A DNA stretch of 64,000 nt. Origin: Salarias fasciatus. Its lineage: Eukaryota; Chordata; Actinopteri; Blenniiformes; Blenniidae. The notes beneath the pieces are model-generated. The model was not told where the DNA came from. It saw only the letters and a list, made by a program, of their open reading frames with translations, and ran no database searches. The DNA is taken from positions 16,573,057-16,637,056 of the forward strand of contig NC_043746.1 in NCBI RefSeq assembly GCF_902148845.1, read 5' to 3'. Position 1 is the first letter of the stretch, and each line of letters opens with the position of its first letter. The position numbers and the translations under genes were made by a program. This document shows, piece by piece, positions 24,171 through 35,428 of the stretch.

Positions 24171-25134
24171 CAAAGACGTGGCTTTTCACAAAGTCACTTG
24201 GCACTGACAACGTGAGTGTGTTTGACTGCAGGAGAAAATTCTTTGACAGGTACTGCAGAGCAGCTGCGGGATTAATCCCTCGGATCTGAGCCAGGAGGAG
24301 ATACACACTTGAAGTAAATGAATACCGAACTGCCTGAGACCAGGTTTTTAAATATTGTAAGGTTACAACAGTGTAATGCCTTTTATTCTCGTTTAGAAAT
24401 AGTCATCAAAATAAAATACAATGCTAACACAACTTCATGAAATGTGTTTCACATGTTAAACATCACAGCTACAAATTATACAAAGCGCTTCAATAAATCA
24501 TCTCTATAAAACATTTTCTCAGAATCACCTTAAAATGTAGTATTACAACAGTTTGGATCTTCACATTTGCAAAAATAATAATAATAATTCTGTAATAATC
24601 TGTATTTCTTGCAAGCTTTATCTACCAAACAGGCTGAACTGTTCATTGAAAATGTTTTCTTTTCATGCACGAAATGTCAGCTCTCAAATAAAGCATCCGG
24701 AGCATTATTACTTTAAATCACAAAAGGTGTTTGTGCGCTTGTGTGCCTGTGTGCAGGAGTCCATATCAACTTGTTAATCAGCACAAACATGCAGAAGAAT
24801 GTTTCCACACTGTTCATAAATAAAAGGGAACTGTAAGAAAACATGCAGGGAAGAAGGACTGTCTCCCTCTGACAGAGGAACGTACCGTTTAAACCGGTAA
24901 ACGGTTATTCCCGGATGTCATTTGCGGTAGCCCAGCATGAAGCTTTGGAAACGTCACTGCATGCAAAATGTGGCACCAATAAAGAGAATGCGTGTCACCG
25001 ACAGACAAACAGCTTCTTTTCACTGCAGTCTAACAGGCGGGAGGCATTCATGAGGTAAAACTTGATTCATCTGATTTTACGCTGCATGTTTGGACTCAAA
25101 CCTGGACTCTGCAGGAGACCTCAAAGGAGCTAAG
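24171..25134. other. bscl2 3' UTR and 5' flank of the ITPK gene
   Basis: Holds the bscl2 poly(A) signal (24492-24497) and the putative upstream sequence of the kinase gene. A CTCTGCAG acceptor-like site ends at 25113, 21 bases before the kinase ATG, so the kinase may have an upstream non-coding exon. No further coding sequence is recognised. Confidence 0.5.
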
Positions 25135-28100
25135 ATGGAAATAGAGCCTGAGGAGACTGGAGAGGACTCATCTACCAGAGATCCAACTCTCCAGCATCTG
25201 CTCATCAGTCAAGAACCATTAAGCGGCTGCAGAGTGAGATCCAGATCAAAGCTGCAGACAACCAAAAGCTACCCCCCTTACAGTCAGTGTATTGGTGGAC
25301 TTGGAGAGGATGGAGACAGTCGCCTTGATTCAGAGCTCAGTGATGCGTTCCAGCCATCCGGAAGACACACAAAGGAAGAGAACCATGAGGAAATTAAAGG
25401 TGCTGAAAAGAAAGAAGACTTTTCTCTGATTGCAAGAAGCACAAGGAACGACGTGAAGGCAAAATGGAGATCAAGAAGGAAGGAGAAGTCAAGGAAAAGC
25501 CAGGAGGATGACGATGGCAGCTATGAAAGAGAGTGGTGGAATGGGGGGAAAGGAGCGAAGGCAACTGGTAAAGAAAGACAGAGTTGTTGTGGGGAAAGTG
25601 GAGAAAATGGGGAAATCCTTAGTTTTGACGAATACAAAGATGAAAGGAGGGGATGTCCAGCGGAGAGAGGTGTGGAGGAGAAGGAAGAGGAGGCCGAGGA
25701 GAATCCAGGAATGATGCAGGACCCAACAAGTCAGGTGTGGTCCTCCCCACACCCCATCCTCTCCAGGCTCCTGCACTCCTCCACCTCCTCCTCCTCCTGC
25801 TCCTCCATCAACCTCTCCTCCGCAGAAAGTGACAACGTCTTCAGTGAAGAAGAGGATGCTGCTACCAAGAGAAAAACATTCAGGAAGGTAAGTTAAAAAA
25901 CCTCCAAAAACCTGTTTTCCCAGAGAAAATTTATCAAAAGAAAAAACAACATTTTATATTTTACATCCTGAAGTACTCAGACATGTGATTAGTCCACTTT
26001 TCCGTAGAGGAAATGGTAATTCATAAATGCCAACTGTTCACGGCGCCTGTGGCTCTACTGATTTGCATGAGAGCAGACTGGGAACAGGCCGGATTTGAAT
26101 GTCGTTTGCATGTTTGCTCGCTGCACCGGCTGCAAAATGTACCTGACTGAAGGTGAACAAACACAGGGACAGCGACCAGGAAATGTTCATTTTGAATTCA
26201 TCATAACCAGAGCATGCAGTTTGAAGAGCACAAAGTAATTTTATACAGAATAAGCAAGTACAGACATACAAGCATACAAACTTTTGCAATTTGGGAATTT
26301 TAACGTGAAAATCTTCTTTACAGTGCTCATGCGTCAATTCATAAAAGTGCCTTTTATCTTATTTGAACGTTTTCCACTGGTCACAATTGTTTTGTGTGTC
26401 AGCTGTTTTGTATACAAGCAAATTATGTAACTGTTGAAGAGGTTGTGGGAGTAGAAAAGTATGCAAACACTGCAAACACGCTGTTACTGGTCAGAATAGT
26501 GTTTGAGCTCTTTCTAATGTTGACTATTAAGTGGATTATGGAAATTAATGATGTTGTTTATGAGGCTCCTCAAGGAATGAAACCCAGAAATTCAATATAA
26601 ATTCACATTTGTTTTTTGTTTTTTTTGTTTTGTTTTTTTTATGACTTTGTGAAAATGTTAATTAACAAGAAAAAAGTTCTGAACCACAAGATGAAAAGAT
26701 ATGAATGATAGATTGTCTCAAACTTGTCCAAATTACTTCTCTGTTACACTAATACAGATTAATAAATGGGCCATTTATAAGTGACTGGAATGATTTACCT
26801 AACCCCATAATCACCGGGGACAAAGACAAAAAAGTCAGGTTGGAAAATCGGACCATGATTTAACTTGAATTAAAAAAAAAACCTCTGAATTCAACCAGTC
26901 AGAAGGAATAGATGACAGGAATCCTTCACCAAAACATGACCTGGACCCTCTCTGTTTACTGCAGCACTACTCTTGGAAATCTTTTGTGACCCTGATGCAC
27001 TGGTCCGCAGGGCGGCAACGATCCTGGGTTCAGCTGGCTGGACACCAAGGCAAGTGTGTCACTGCTCATCCACCAGAGAACCATGCAGGCAGACCGCTAT
27101 AGTCTGATCTCAGTGAACGGATTGATTTGTGCTTCCTGTGAGCTGCACGTCCATTTGGGCACCTATGAGCGCATTATCACCTCTTCCTTCTAACTGATCG
27201 GCGTCAACAGGAAACCTCCAGCTGAGCAAAGGAGGAGAGGTGTTGAAGCTGTACAGTGAAGTGGAGGCGACGTGCCTGGAGAGCCTGATGAAAGATACGC
27301 TGAGGCCGTTTGTCCCGCGGTACCACGGCACGGTGACCAGGGGGGAGCACTGCTACATGCGCCTGGAGGACCTGCTGAGTGACCTGAGGAGGCCCCTCAT
27401 CATGGACTGTAAGATGGGAGTCAGGTGGGTTTTCAGAGGCTCACTGTCCGCCTCATGGAAGCTGTAAAAATCTGTCTTCTTGAGGAAATCATCTAATAAA
27501 TTTCAGTTGCACTTTTTGTATTTCACTTTAATTTGTTGTTCACGTGGTTTGATTCTCACATTTATATCAAAATAATCCTCTAAGGACATACCAGGAAGAG
27601 GAAGTGATCAGAGCACACCGTAAGGCCACCCTGCGGAGCGACCTGTACCAGAAAATGGTGAAAATAGATGCTTCGGCTCCATCAACTGAGGAACATGAGC
27701 GGAAAGGGGTGACTAAATGGCGATACCTTCTTTGGAAGGACACGACCAGTTCAACGGCAACACTCGGCTTGAGAATAGAGGGCATCATGGTAGGAGCAGC
27801 CTGGAAACTGACTGTATGGTTCATTTGTAAATACTGTCACAGATTACCTCTCTGAATGTGCCGTGTGTCTCTGTGAGTCAGATGGAGGACGGCAGCATCC
27901 TGCGGAACTTCAGGAGGGTTCAGACTCTGTCTCACGTCACTGAGACGTTGCTGTACTTCACCAGGAGTCAGCTCAAAACGCTGGTCAGTTCTGTCTGGAC
28001 GCAAGGAAACATGCAGCCAAAAGTCAAATCTGGCAAACACTGAAGTGAATGTCCCTGAGGACCGGAACCTCTTGACATATCCATTCAGTTTATTGCAGAA

Positions 28101-28578
28101 ATCTGTTATTTTGAAGACTCTTTGCCATGTGTGCTCCTGTATGTTCACAGGAAGCGTACCGCTCCAGACTCCTCGCCCTGACTGAGGCCTTAAAAACTTC
28201 AGAATTTTTTAGAACGCATGAGGTGAGTGCAGATACATAGAAAACCTTCCTCATGGTTAATTATGCCTTTCATATTATGAAACGATTTTGGCAACATCTA
28301 CACATGTTTCTATGTTTTTTTACAATCAGGTGATTGGTAGCTCCCTTCTGTTTGTCCATGACGGCAACAAAGCCAATGTGTGGATGATAGACTTTGGGAA
28401 GACGACCCCGCTGCCTGACTCCAGGGAGCTGCAGCACGATGTCTCCTGGGTTGAGGGCAGTAAGGAGGATGGCTACCTCATCGGCCTGACCTCCCTCATC
28501 AGCTCTCTGACCCAGGCCATCAGCACAGTGTCCTGGCAGCAGGCGGGCAGCACCGGAGCAGAGAAACCTGGCAGCTGA
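25135..28578 (+). CDS. Inositol-trisphosphate 3-kinase family protein (ITPKB/C-like)
   Basis: The family phosphorylates Ins(1,4,5)P3 to Ins(1,3,4,5)P4, usually under Ca2+/calmodulin control. Coding exons: 25135-25887, 26965-27049, 27211-27424, 27585-27789, 27882-27983, 28151-28222, 28330-28578, giving 559 residues in frame. Residues 1-251 are a charged, low-complexity tail. Exon 2 encodes [21 protein letters not shown], placed like the calmodulin-binding helix of ITPKA/B. The catalytic region has [20 protein letters not shown] (344-353), [22 protein letters not shown] and [12 protein letters not shown], with the IDFGK metal/ATP motif at 497-501. KTTPLP...LQHDV looks more like ITPKB than ITPKA, but I do not fix the paralog. 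The intron after exon 2 has a GC donor. No ITPK gene is known to me in the human 11q block, so its presence here is lineage-specific. Confidence 0.88.
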
Positions 28579-29385
28579 AGTCCTCGGAGGTGTTTGTGAG
28601 GCAGGAAGAGGACAAAGCTGGTGCTGATACACTTCATTCAGTGACTGTAGGAAAAAAACGAGCGTAAACAATCTGTTTACACTCAGTGTAATAGAGACCT
28701 CTGACACCAAATGGATCGTAAATATGATTTAACATACAAAATTCTGTATTTTTGTTGTGCTTCAGTCTTTTGACATTTTACTGCAAATGTTTAACAATGA
28801 CAGAAGAGAAAATAGATTTAAAAAATCGGTTGAAAACTGCTGTTGTGTGTGCATGAAGTGATGAAGCATTTGATAAAGAAAAACTGTCTGCCCATAAACA
28901 GAGTTAGTATCACTCACCCTAACATATGGGATGGCAAGACTTTTTTTTTTTTTCTAAATAGTGAAGCTGTTTTCTCATAAGTTGAACTGTCATCATGGTT
29001 TTTGACTGTTGTTGTGCTGCAGGGTCCCTTCTCAAACCCAGCCACTGTGTACTGTACTTCAACTATGAGGATAAAATATATTATTTGTCTAGAAGATAGC
29101 TAGAAGATGTCAAAAAAAAAAAGCTCTGACCCTGACATGATGTGAATATGCAGCCGTCTGATCTGGGATCAGGAGGGCTACAAGCCAAAGTCTCACGACA
29201 ATACATTTTTTGCTTTCAATATTCTAAATTCTTCTGCTGGTGTGGACTTTTAATCTTCAGGAACAAGAGAAAAACCATTCCTATTGCTGTAATTCTTTTT
29301 AAACGGCTCTTAATTTCTCCTTTTTTTGTTTGCATATTTTGTGTTGTTTTTTTTTCTCTCTCTCTCTCACTGGCCACTGAACCCA

Positions 29386-29398
29386 TGCCCCCTGGTGG
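29386..29398 (-). promoter_or_regulatory. CTCF-like motif (strong core)
   Basis: The minus strand reads CCACCAGGGGGCA, a full match to the CTCF core. It sits between the kinase 3' UTR and the L2 element. Confidence 0.55.
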
Positions 29399-29552
29399 AT
29401 AGTAAAGGTTGTTGGACTTGAAACAGTTTAGACTTTACTCTTCATTTAGAGATAAGGGGTTAAGCAGTGGTTTTACAATAATTACTTTCTTCTGAGGTTG
29501 CTCTTGAAAGCATCCAAGCAGAAATTTTTAAGTCTGTCCTGAATAAATGTTT

Positions 29553-29686
29553 TCAATCAATCAATCAATCAATCAAACTTTATTTGTAGAGCACTTTTCA
29601 CAAACAATGAAACAATGCAAAGTGCTGAACAGTAAAAACAATCATAAAAACAAAAAAAGAACAAAAACCACACCATTGATCATTAT

Positions 29687-29728
<42 letters not shown>

Positions 29729-30790
29729 ACACTCTCCCATTTTAATTCGCACAGAAGAGGAGACATGGCCTGGCACTGAGCATCATGGGAAACAACACCA
29801 GTGGGGCCGCCCACACCGAGAGAAGTCAAAGGTCATTAATACTGGGGCTCCAGCGCCGGACCCCCAACCCCGCCAGACCAAGGGAACCTGCACACCGAAG
29901 TGTGGAGCCCCCCAGGCCAGCCGGGACCAGAGGACCCGAGCAAAGTAACCCCAGCGGAGGATCGGAACCAACTCCCGGTGTGAAGGACCTCGCTCAGGAA
30001 ACACAGGAGTTAAACAGCTAAAAACTTAAGAAGATACGATACAAAGTTAATATAGAATAAGTAAGATAAGATTATAAGTAAAAAAGTAAAATGAGTTACA
30101 AGTACATAATAAAATAGAATAAATTTACATAAATAATGATGGAATAAGAGGACTATGAAAGGACAGTTAAAAGCCTGATTAAAAAGGTGTGTTTTTAACC
30201 TCCTTTTAAAAATATCAACAGTCTCTGTGGTCCTGAGGTTCTCCGGCAGGCTGTTCCACAGCCGGGGGCCGTAGTGGCTAAAAGCCGCCTCGCTATGGGT
30301 CTTGGTTCTGGCTTTAGGAACACACAGTAAGCTGCTGCCAGAGGACCTCAGGGCCCGCGAGGGTCGATATGGTAAAAACAGATCAGCTAAATACGAAGGT
30401 GCAAGGCCGTTAAGACTCTGGCTATATTTTTAAGATGATACAATTCAATTTTAGTTATACTTTTAATGTGTGGAATAAAATTTAGCTCAGAGTCAAAAAT
30501 CACGCTCAGGTTTTTAACTGATTGTGCCGGTTTAAAATTTTGTAATTTTGGTAAAAGTCTCTCCCTCTCGCCTTCGGGACCGATAACTAAAACCTCAGTT
30601 TTGTCCTGGTTGAGCTGCAGGAAATTCACTTCCATCCATGACTTGATGTCTGAAATACAGTTAAAAAGGGTTTCTTTTGGCCCTGAGTCATCAGGAGACA
30701 CAGCGATGTACAGCTGAGTATCGTCAGCGTAGTTTTGGAATATGAGTCCATAGGTCTGAAAGTGAAGTTGGTGTTTTAAGGAGTAAACAT
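29553..30790 (-). mobile_element. 5'-truncated L2-clade LINE
   Basis: On the minus strand the reverse-transcriptase tail reads YADDTQLYIAVSPDD, LNQDKTEVLVIGPEGE and FDSELNFIPHIKSITK. Beyond a stop it continues with the family's typical end (SEAAFSHYGPRLWNSLPENL, then KRRLKTHLF). The 3' tail is made of TGAT/TTGA units (plus-strand CAATCAATCAAT at 29553-29576) next to AAAGTTTGATTG, as in fish L2/Maui elements. Only the last part of the RT region remains, and a CA microsatellite has grown inside the 3' part. It is inactive. Confidence 0.85.
29689..29722. repeat. (CA)n microsatellite inside the L2 3' region
   Basis: A pure CA run of 17 units, located within the 3' portion of the minus-strand LINE. 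Confidence 0.95.
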
Positions 30791-31431
30791 GTGAACTGCC
30801 AAACCCTGATTTTCTAATTGTTTGGTGACCTCTGGTGGTAGGTGGACTATCTAAAAATAAAAGGCATAGGAAGACCTCTTTACATGACATGCTATGTGTG
30901 CCCTGTGGTCAGTGGAGAGAGGGTGCGCAGAGAGTGTATGTATGTGGGGTCTAGAAAGTAAGATGATGATCAACGTGAACATCTGGGAGAAAGGAGGGAG
31001 ACAAGAATTTAAAGGTTTGGATCAATTATTGACTGACATTTCTATCACTACACTGAGCATGCACAGGAAGCACGATGGAGAAGGTGGCCAGTCCATCCCA
31101 AAGCAAACACAGAGACAGTTACAAACACACTGACACTTGAGGACAGCAGTTCATCTTCACACATGTGTCTTTACTATGGAGGCGGAGAGTACCTAAACAT
31201 TCACAAATTATAAAAAGCCCCCAAAATCCACACAAAAATGAAAAATATTGACTGATTTCCTTGTGCGGAAAGCATGCCAATCGCTAAACAAATAGGCAGG
31301 ACAGTTCACAACATATTTTTGGCTTACTAATGAGTCACAGCTAAATAATGTACTAAGTTTATTTTTTAATAATTTTTTTTTTCAAATGCAGTTGACTTGT
31401 GTGGATTGACCCGTGAATTAATAAAGTATCT

Positions 31432-31496
31432 CTATCTATCTATCTATCTATCAATCTATCTATCTATCTATCTATCTATTTATCTATCTATCTATT
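31432..31496. repeat. (TATC)n microsatellite
   Basis: About 16 TATC units with a few interruptions (CAATC, ATTTATC). Confidence 0.95.
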
Positions 31497-31552
31497 TGAA
31501 AGTTTTTTTTACTTTATTTTCCTTTGAGAAAAAGAAGTTGTTGTGTGTCTGT

Positions 31553-31568
31553 CCAGCAGGTGGCGCTG
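31553..31568 (+). promoter_or_regulatory. CTCF-like motif (strong)
   Basis: CCAGCAGGTGGCGCTG is a near-perfect CTCF core. It lies just upstream of the probable first exon of the small ORF at 31936 and faces the minus motif at 53121 across nxf1. Confidence 0.6.
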
Positions 31569-31935
31569 TGGGTTCCATCTCGGTAAATTATACCGCTCGC
31601 AGGACCAACATTGCGCTGCTTGCCGGACTGCTCGTACAGTGATTTATATTTTTCATTCTTTTATCTAAATGTTTGCTGAATGTGGATGAAATATCTCGGT
31701 TTTGTTATCGCGTCGTGTCTCCAGTGTTCAGCACTGCCGTGCGCGTCGCCGAGCTAGAACGTGCTGAACTAGCAAGCTGAAGCTAATTTGGACGGTTAGC
31801 CTCAGGTAAAATTAAGAGATTTTTTCTTCTCAAATGTTTTAAAGTTTTCCCGAAGATATAATGCGTGCTAATATGTGGTTTTATTTCCAGGCTGACACGA
31901 AAAATCGTGATTATCTTGCATTACTGTATCTACTG

Positions 31936-34900
31936 ATGGACCGAGTGTCGTTCTTCAGGCGGGTTTACCCAAACCTCGCTGTGGAGGCACGTGTCGTGGA
32001 CAGCGGTGAGTGTGACGTGTCTCGACATTAACGTCATTAAAACTCACGTTTTGAATACACATGTCCTGAAGTGTTGAGAGTGTTGACTGTCATTGCTTTG
32101 GTCAGACCTGCTTCACTTTGCATGAATTGTAACTGCAGTGTCGACCAGGGGGGTCAAACACAAGCCTCATGGACCAAAACTGGAGCGCAAGAGGCTTGAG
32201 TCTGGCTCAGGAATGGACCAAACAAGTTGGAAAGAAGCCATGAACTGTTTTAGCACAGATTTCTTAAGAATATTGGATATAGCATGGCACTGAGACCAAG
32301 TTGATCTGTTAGTGTTGTTGTCTTGTCAGTAAGTGACCAAATGCTGTGGTTTTGGGAGATATTTTAATGTATTTTACACATGAAGGTATCATTTTCAATA
32401 CTGATTGTTTGGTTTTGTATGAACAAACACTTCTTTAAATTTATGCTCAATGTAGAAAAACCTTAAAGTTAAGATTTCAAGGTGATTGTATTGACTTATT
32501 GTATCACTCAAATGAATTAAAACTAGATGTCCTCCCTGATCGAGAATGAGTTTGACACCCCTGGAGTAGATGACACTGTAGTTACCATACACATTTGCAT
32601 TAAAAACCAATGACAGAGACAGTATTTTTTTTAAGCAGCAGTGGTCACCTCCACAACATCTCAAAACATGTGGTTTGATTTGAGGTAATGTCACAAGTTC
32701 AGAGAAATATTAAAGCAGAACTATGCAACTTTTGCTCTCGCACTCCCCCTACTGGTCTCCTGTGAAAGCTCACTGTTGTAAACTTTCTCCCCGCAGGCAG
32801 AGAACTCCCGTTTGCTTTTTTTCTGCTCGTCAGACAAAGGTCTTTTTGGTTCAGCCATCCGTGAGCACCTAAGGGTGGCGTTGCTAATGCCAGCGAGGGT
32901 TTCATGTTCGTTTTACGCGCGCGGTGCTTTTATACTTGTACTTCCGTATGAGTGTTGTAAAGCAGGTTTGTTCTAGCGAGATTTACTCGAGTCCGATCCT
33001 CTTAAAGTTGCAAGTGCTGCTTTCAGGACACAGACACCGGGGGGGGAGACCGGCGAATTACTGCGCCAAGTCTTCTACCCCTTTCCCACTGGCCAAAAAA
33101 CCTGTTTAAACCCACTAATATTCGGCTCTTCATGGCAGTGGGAAAGGGTTTAATTGGCATTTCGACCTGGGCCGTTCGACCCTGCAATCGACCCAGGAAT
33201 TTACCGGGTCAGCTTTCTACCGGCTTTTAGTGGGAGGGACACATCCGGGAACTTACATGATGACGTTGACGCAGTGCAGCTATATTAGCGCGCTAGTTGT
33301 TGTTTCTGGACACAGCGTGAGATTTCCTTCGTCCAGATGAACCAGCATTGGCAAGATAGCGAGAGCAGAGAGCTTCTCTTGATCCGTGGGGAAGACAAGA
33401 TTTGTCTACAGGTAACGGGGACTGTGTTCCGCTGCACTGTTTACTTTCGTTTTGCTCCGTCGCGCTGATGATGTCGTCAACGTGGGACACCATCAGCGCG
33501 GGAAAACGCAGTGTCGCGGCTCGCCAGCAGGCGGCTAGACCCGGGTCTGCAGGCAGTGTGAAAGGAGTCTAAAAAGCCGATCGTTAGCGGGTCGAAAACA
33601 CGGGTCGACCCGCTAGTTGCAGTGGGAAAGGGGTATTTGTTTACCTCCACAGGGATGCTGAAAAACATTTATTGAGGTAAAAATGTTACTTAGTTCAGCT
33701 TTAATGCATGTTGCTGTGCTACCATGATTTAATAACATTATTAATGTCTTAATGTTCATCTGTATCTCCCTTAAGCTCACCAAGATCTCTCTTCCAGATG
33801 TGGTGCATGCAGTCATAATGTGTTTGTCCAATGAAAGAGGGGCTCCAACATCTCTTTAGGACAGCAACCAGTACACACGCTTTGAAAGTCACACACTCGG
33901 CAGTGTAGACTTTTGGCAACTCTTGGAAGAATAGACACAAGCAGTTGTTTTCTCCAGGCCGACAAGAAGTGTGTCCATCTCTCTTCCATTTTGCCAGCTG
34001 CTGGAGCCAGTCCCACCTGACTGCGTGAGGGCAGGACATAACTGAGCAGGCCGCCAGTCCATCACATTGCAAACAGAAAGACAGTCAGCCTCCCCGACAC
34101 GTCTCACTTGTGGCCACTCAATAATCTCAAGTTAATGTTTGACTGTGGCAGGGATCCGTAGTACCTTGGGGAAAACCCACACATAAACAGAGAGAACTTC
34201 GAACCTTACGAAGAAATACTCTATGACTTCATGATTTCACTTGAACTGGGTTTATTCTTGCTATGAATTGAGAAACGAATCAGTATATCACCGTACAGTC
34301 GTACATGAAACAAAGTCCATCCTGTGCATTTTTAATTAAAATGACAATCTGCATATATACCATATGAAAACCCGCCCTGGATTTTCTGCATTTCTGTAAT
34401 TGATTGATTTAGTTAGAGACACTCACACACTCCTGAGTCACAAACGACTCACCCCTACTTGAATTTTTATCCATACATTTGACCTGTTTTTTTTTTGTCT
34501 GAAGTTTGCATGTTCTCCTTGTGTCTGGCTAAGTTCCATTTTTGTTTTATTCAGAAATCCTTCCTCATTTCAAACACATGCTTTTGTAATTATTTGGCAT
34601 TTACTCCAGATACGCCAGGTCCCTCCCATAGTCCAAGAAACATGCTTCTGAGGTTTAGTGGTGGCCCTAAATACCCTGTGATGGACAGGTGACCTCCTGC
34701 CCTCACCCACAGTTTCCTGGGATTGGCTCCAGCACTGAACAGCCCTGTGCAGGATAAAGAGAAGAGAAGACAAGATGGATGGATGCTTGTCAAAGTCCAA
34801 AACAATTACATTTTTGAGAATGAAACATGATTTTCATTTAAAATGAAATCTTAATCTTCAATTGAATCGCCTGTGCTGGTCTGTTTTAATTGCTAGATTT

Positions 34901-35084
34901 AAAGAAATGACCAAATTGATTACATTTGTTCTATATTTGTGTCTAAACAGCAGATAAAGTCTACTGGCAGGCGATAAAGACAGCTGCTGGTGTTGAAATA
35001 ACTGTTAGCTTCTTTGACGAGAGAGAAACACTGGCAACATCTTCATCGTTTTATTTTCATTTTTTATTTATTTATTTTTTTTAA
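31936..35084 (+). CDS. Unrecognised small spliced ORF (candidate gene)
   Basis: I do not recognise this protein. A probable non-coding exon (donor 31806) is followed by an acceptor at 31891 and an exon with ATG at 31936. That exon codes for MDRVSFFRRVYPNLAVEARV and ends at a strong donor, GACAGCG then gtgagt (32005/32006). A frame-matching acceptor (AACAGCAG) at 34953 opens an exon starting DKVYWQAIKTAAGVEITVSF. The frame continues through FDERETLATSSSFYFHF into a T-rich tract and stops at 35084. Joined length is 66 residues. The intron carries the foldback element at 33076 and two dispersed repeats. The first exon has clean signals. The second is weaker, because its end runs into low-complexity sequence just before the nxf1 promoter. 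It could also be a non-coding transcript or the remains of a longer gene. Confidence 0.3.
33076..33635. mobile_element. Non-autonomous DNA transposon with perfect 16-bp terminal inverted repeats
   Basis: TACCCCTTTCCCACTG at 33076-33091 is perfectly inverted as CAGTGGGAAAGGGGTA at 33620-33635, bounding 560 bases. A third, slightly changed copy of the inverted motif (GGCAGTGGGAAAGGGTTT) lies inside at about 33136-33153. No transposase frame is evident. Internal sequence is GC-richer than the flanks, with repeated GGGTCGA/TCGACCC words near both ends. hAT-like ends are possible (CAGTGG start), but the target duplication is not clear, so I leave the superfamily open. Confidence 0.7.
33990..34225 (-). 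repeat. Dispersed fish non-LTR/SINE-type repeat (minus orientation)
   Basis: Same pattern as at 10760: GCTGGAGCCAGTCCCACCTG, GGCCGCCAGTCCATCACA and GGGGAAAACCCACACATAAA in inverted order. A plus-strand copy begins 270 bases further on. Confidence 0.55.
34495..34792 (+). repeat. Dispersed fish non-LTR/SINE-type repeat (plus orientation) ending in GGAT units
   Basis: Contains TTTGCATGTTCTCC, CTGTGATGGACAGGTGACCT and GGGATTGGCTCCAGCACTGA, and ends with GATGGATGGATG. This is the usual tail of this fish repeat class. Confidence 0.6.
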
Positions 35085-35143
35085 TTTATTTAATTATTTT
35101 GGGTGTCTGTTACCGTTTGAAACAGCCGCCTGTTCTTTTCGCC

Positions 35144-35428
35144 CCGGAAGATGAACTCTGTTGTTTCCTCCGTCTCGTCCGCCCGCACCCAGGAGGAGCT
35201 ATGCTAAGCTAAGCTAAGCTAACGGCTAGTGGCAGTGTGTGGTCGCGTCGGGATCGGCTTTGTTCCTCCACTATTCACCGATCTGACATGTTGCACCTGA
35301 TCCCTCGGTGCTCTCGCCTTGTCCTGTGAAAGAACGTGGGCCCTCAACCGCCCTCAGCCGCACAGCCGTTGGCTTTTAGCTTTGTTTTTCTGCGTTTAAA
35401 TCCAACGCGACTTGCAGAAACATGGCGG
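35144..35428 (+). promoter_or_regulatory. nxf1 promoter / 5' UTR with ETS and YY1-type motifs
   Basis: A CCGGAAG ETS motif sits at 35144-35150. A TAAGC-unit tandem (CTAAGCTAAGCTAAGCTAAC) lies at about 35203-35222. AACATGGCGGAC spans the nxf1 start codon and matches the YY1 consensus (AANATGGCGGC), which in many housekeeping genes lies just downstream of the transcription start. There is no TATA box near. The transcription start itself is not determined. Confidence 0.45.

Larger units (their letters stand above)
28579..31935. other. Repeat-rich spacer downstream of the ITPK gene
   Basis: Contains the presumed kinase 3' UTR, a CTCF-like motif, a 5'-truncated L2 LINE (29553-30790), a TATC microsatellite (31432-31496) and a second CTCF-like motif. 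A probable non-coding exon follows, with donor at 31806 (CCTCAG then gtaaaa), belonging to the small spliced ORF downstream. No coding gene other than the LINE remnant is seen. Confidence 0.55.
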
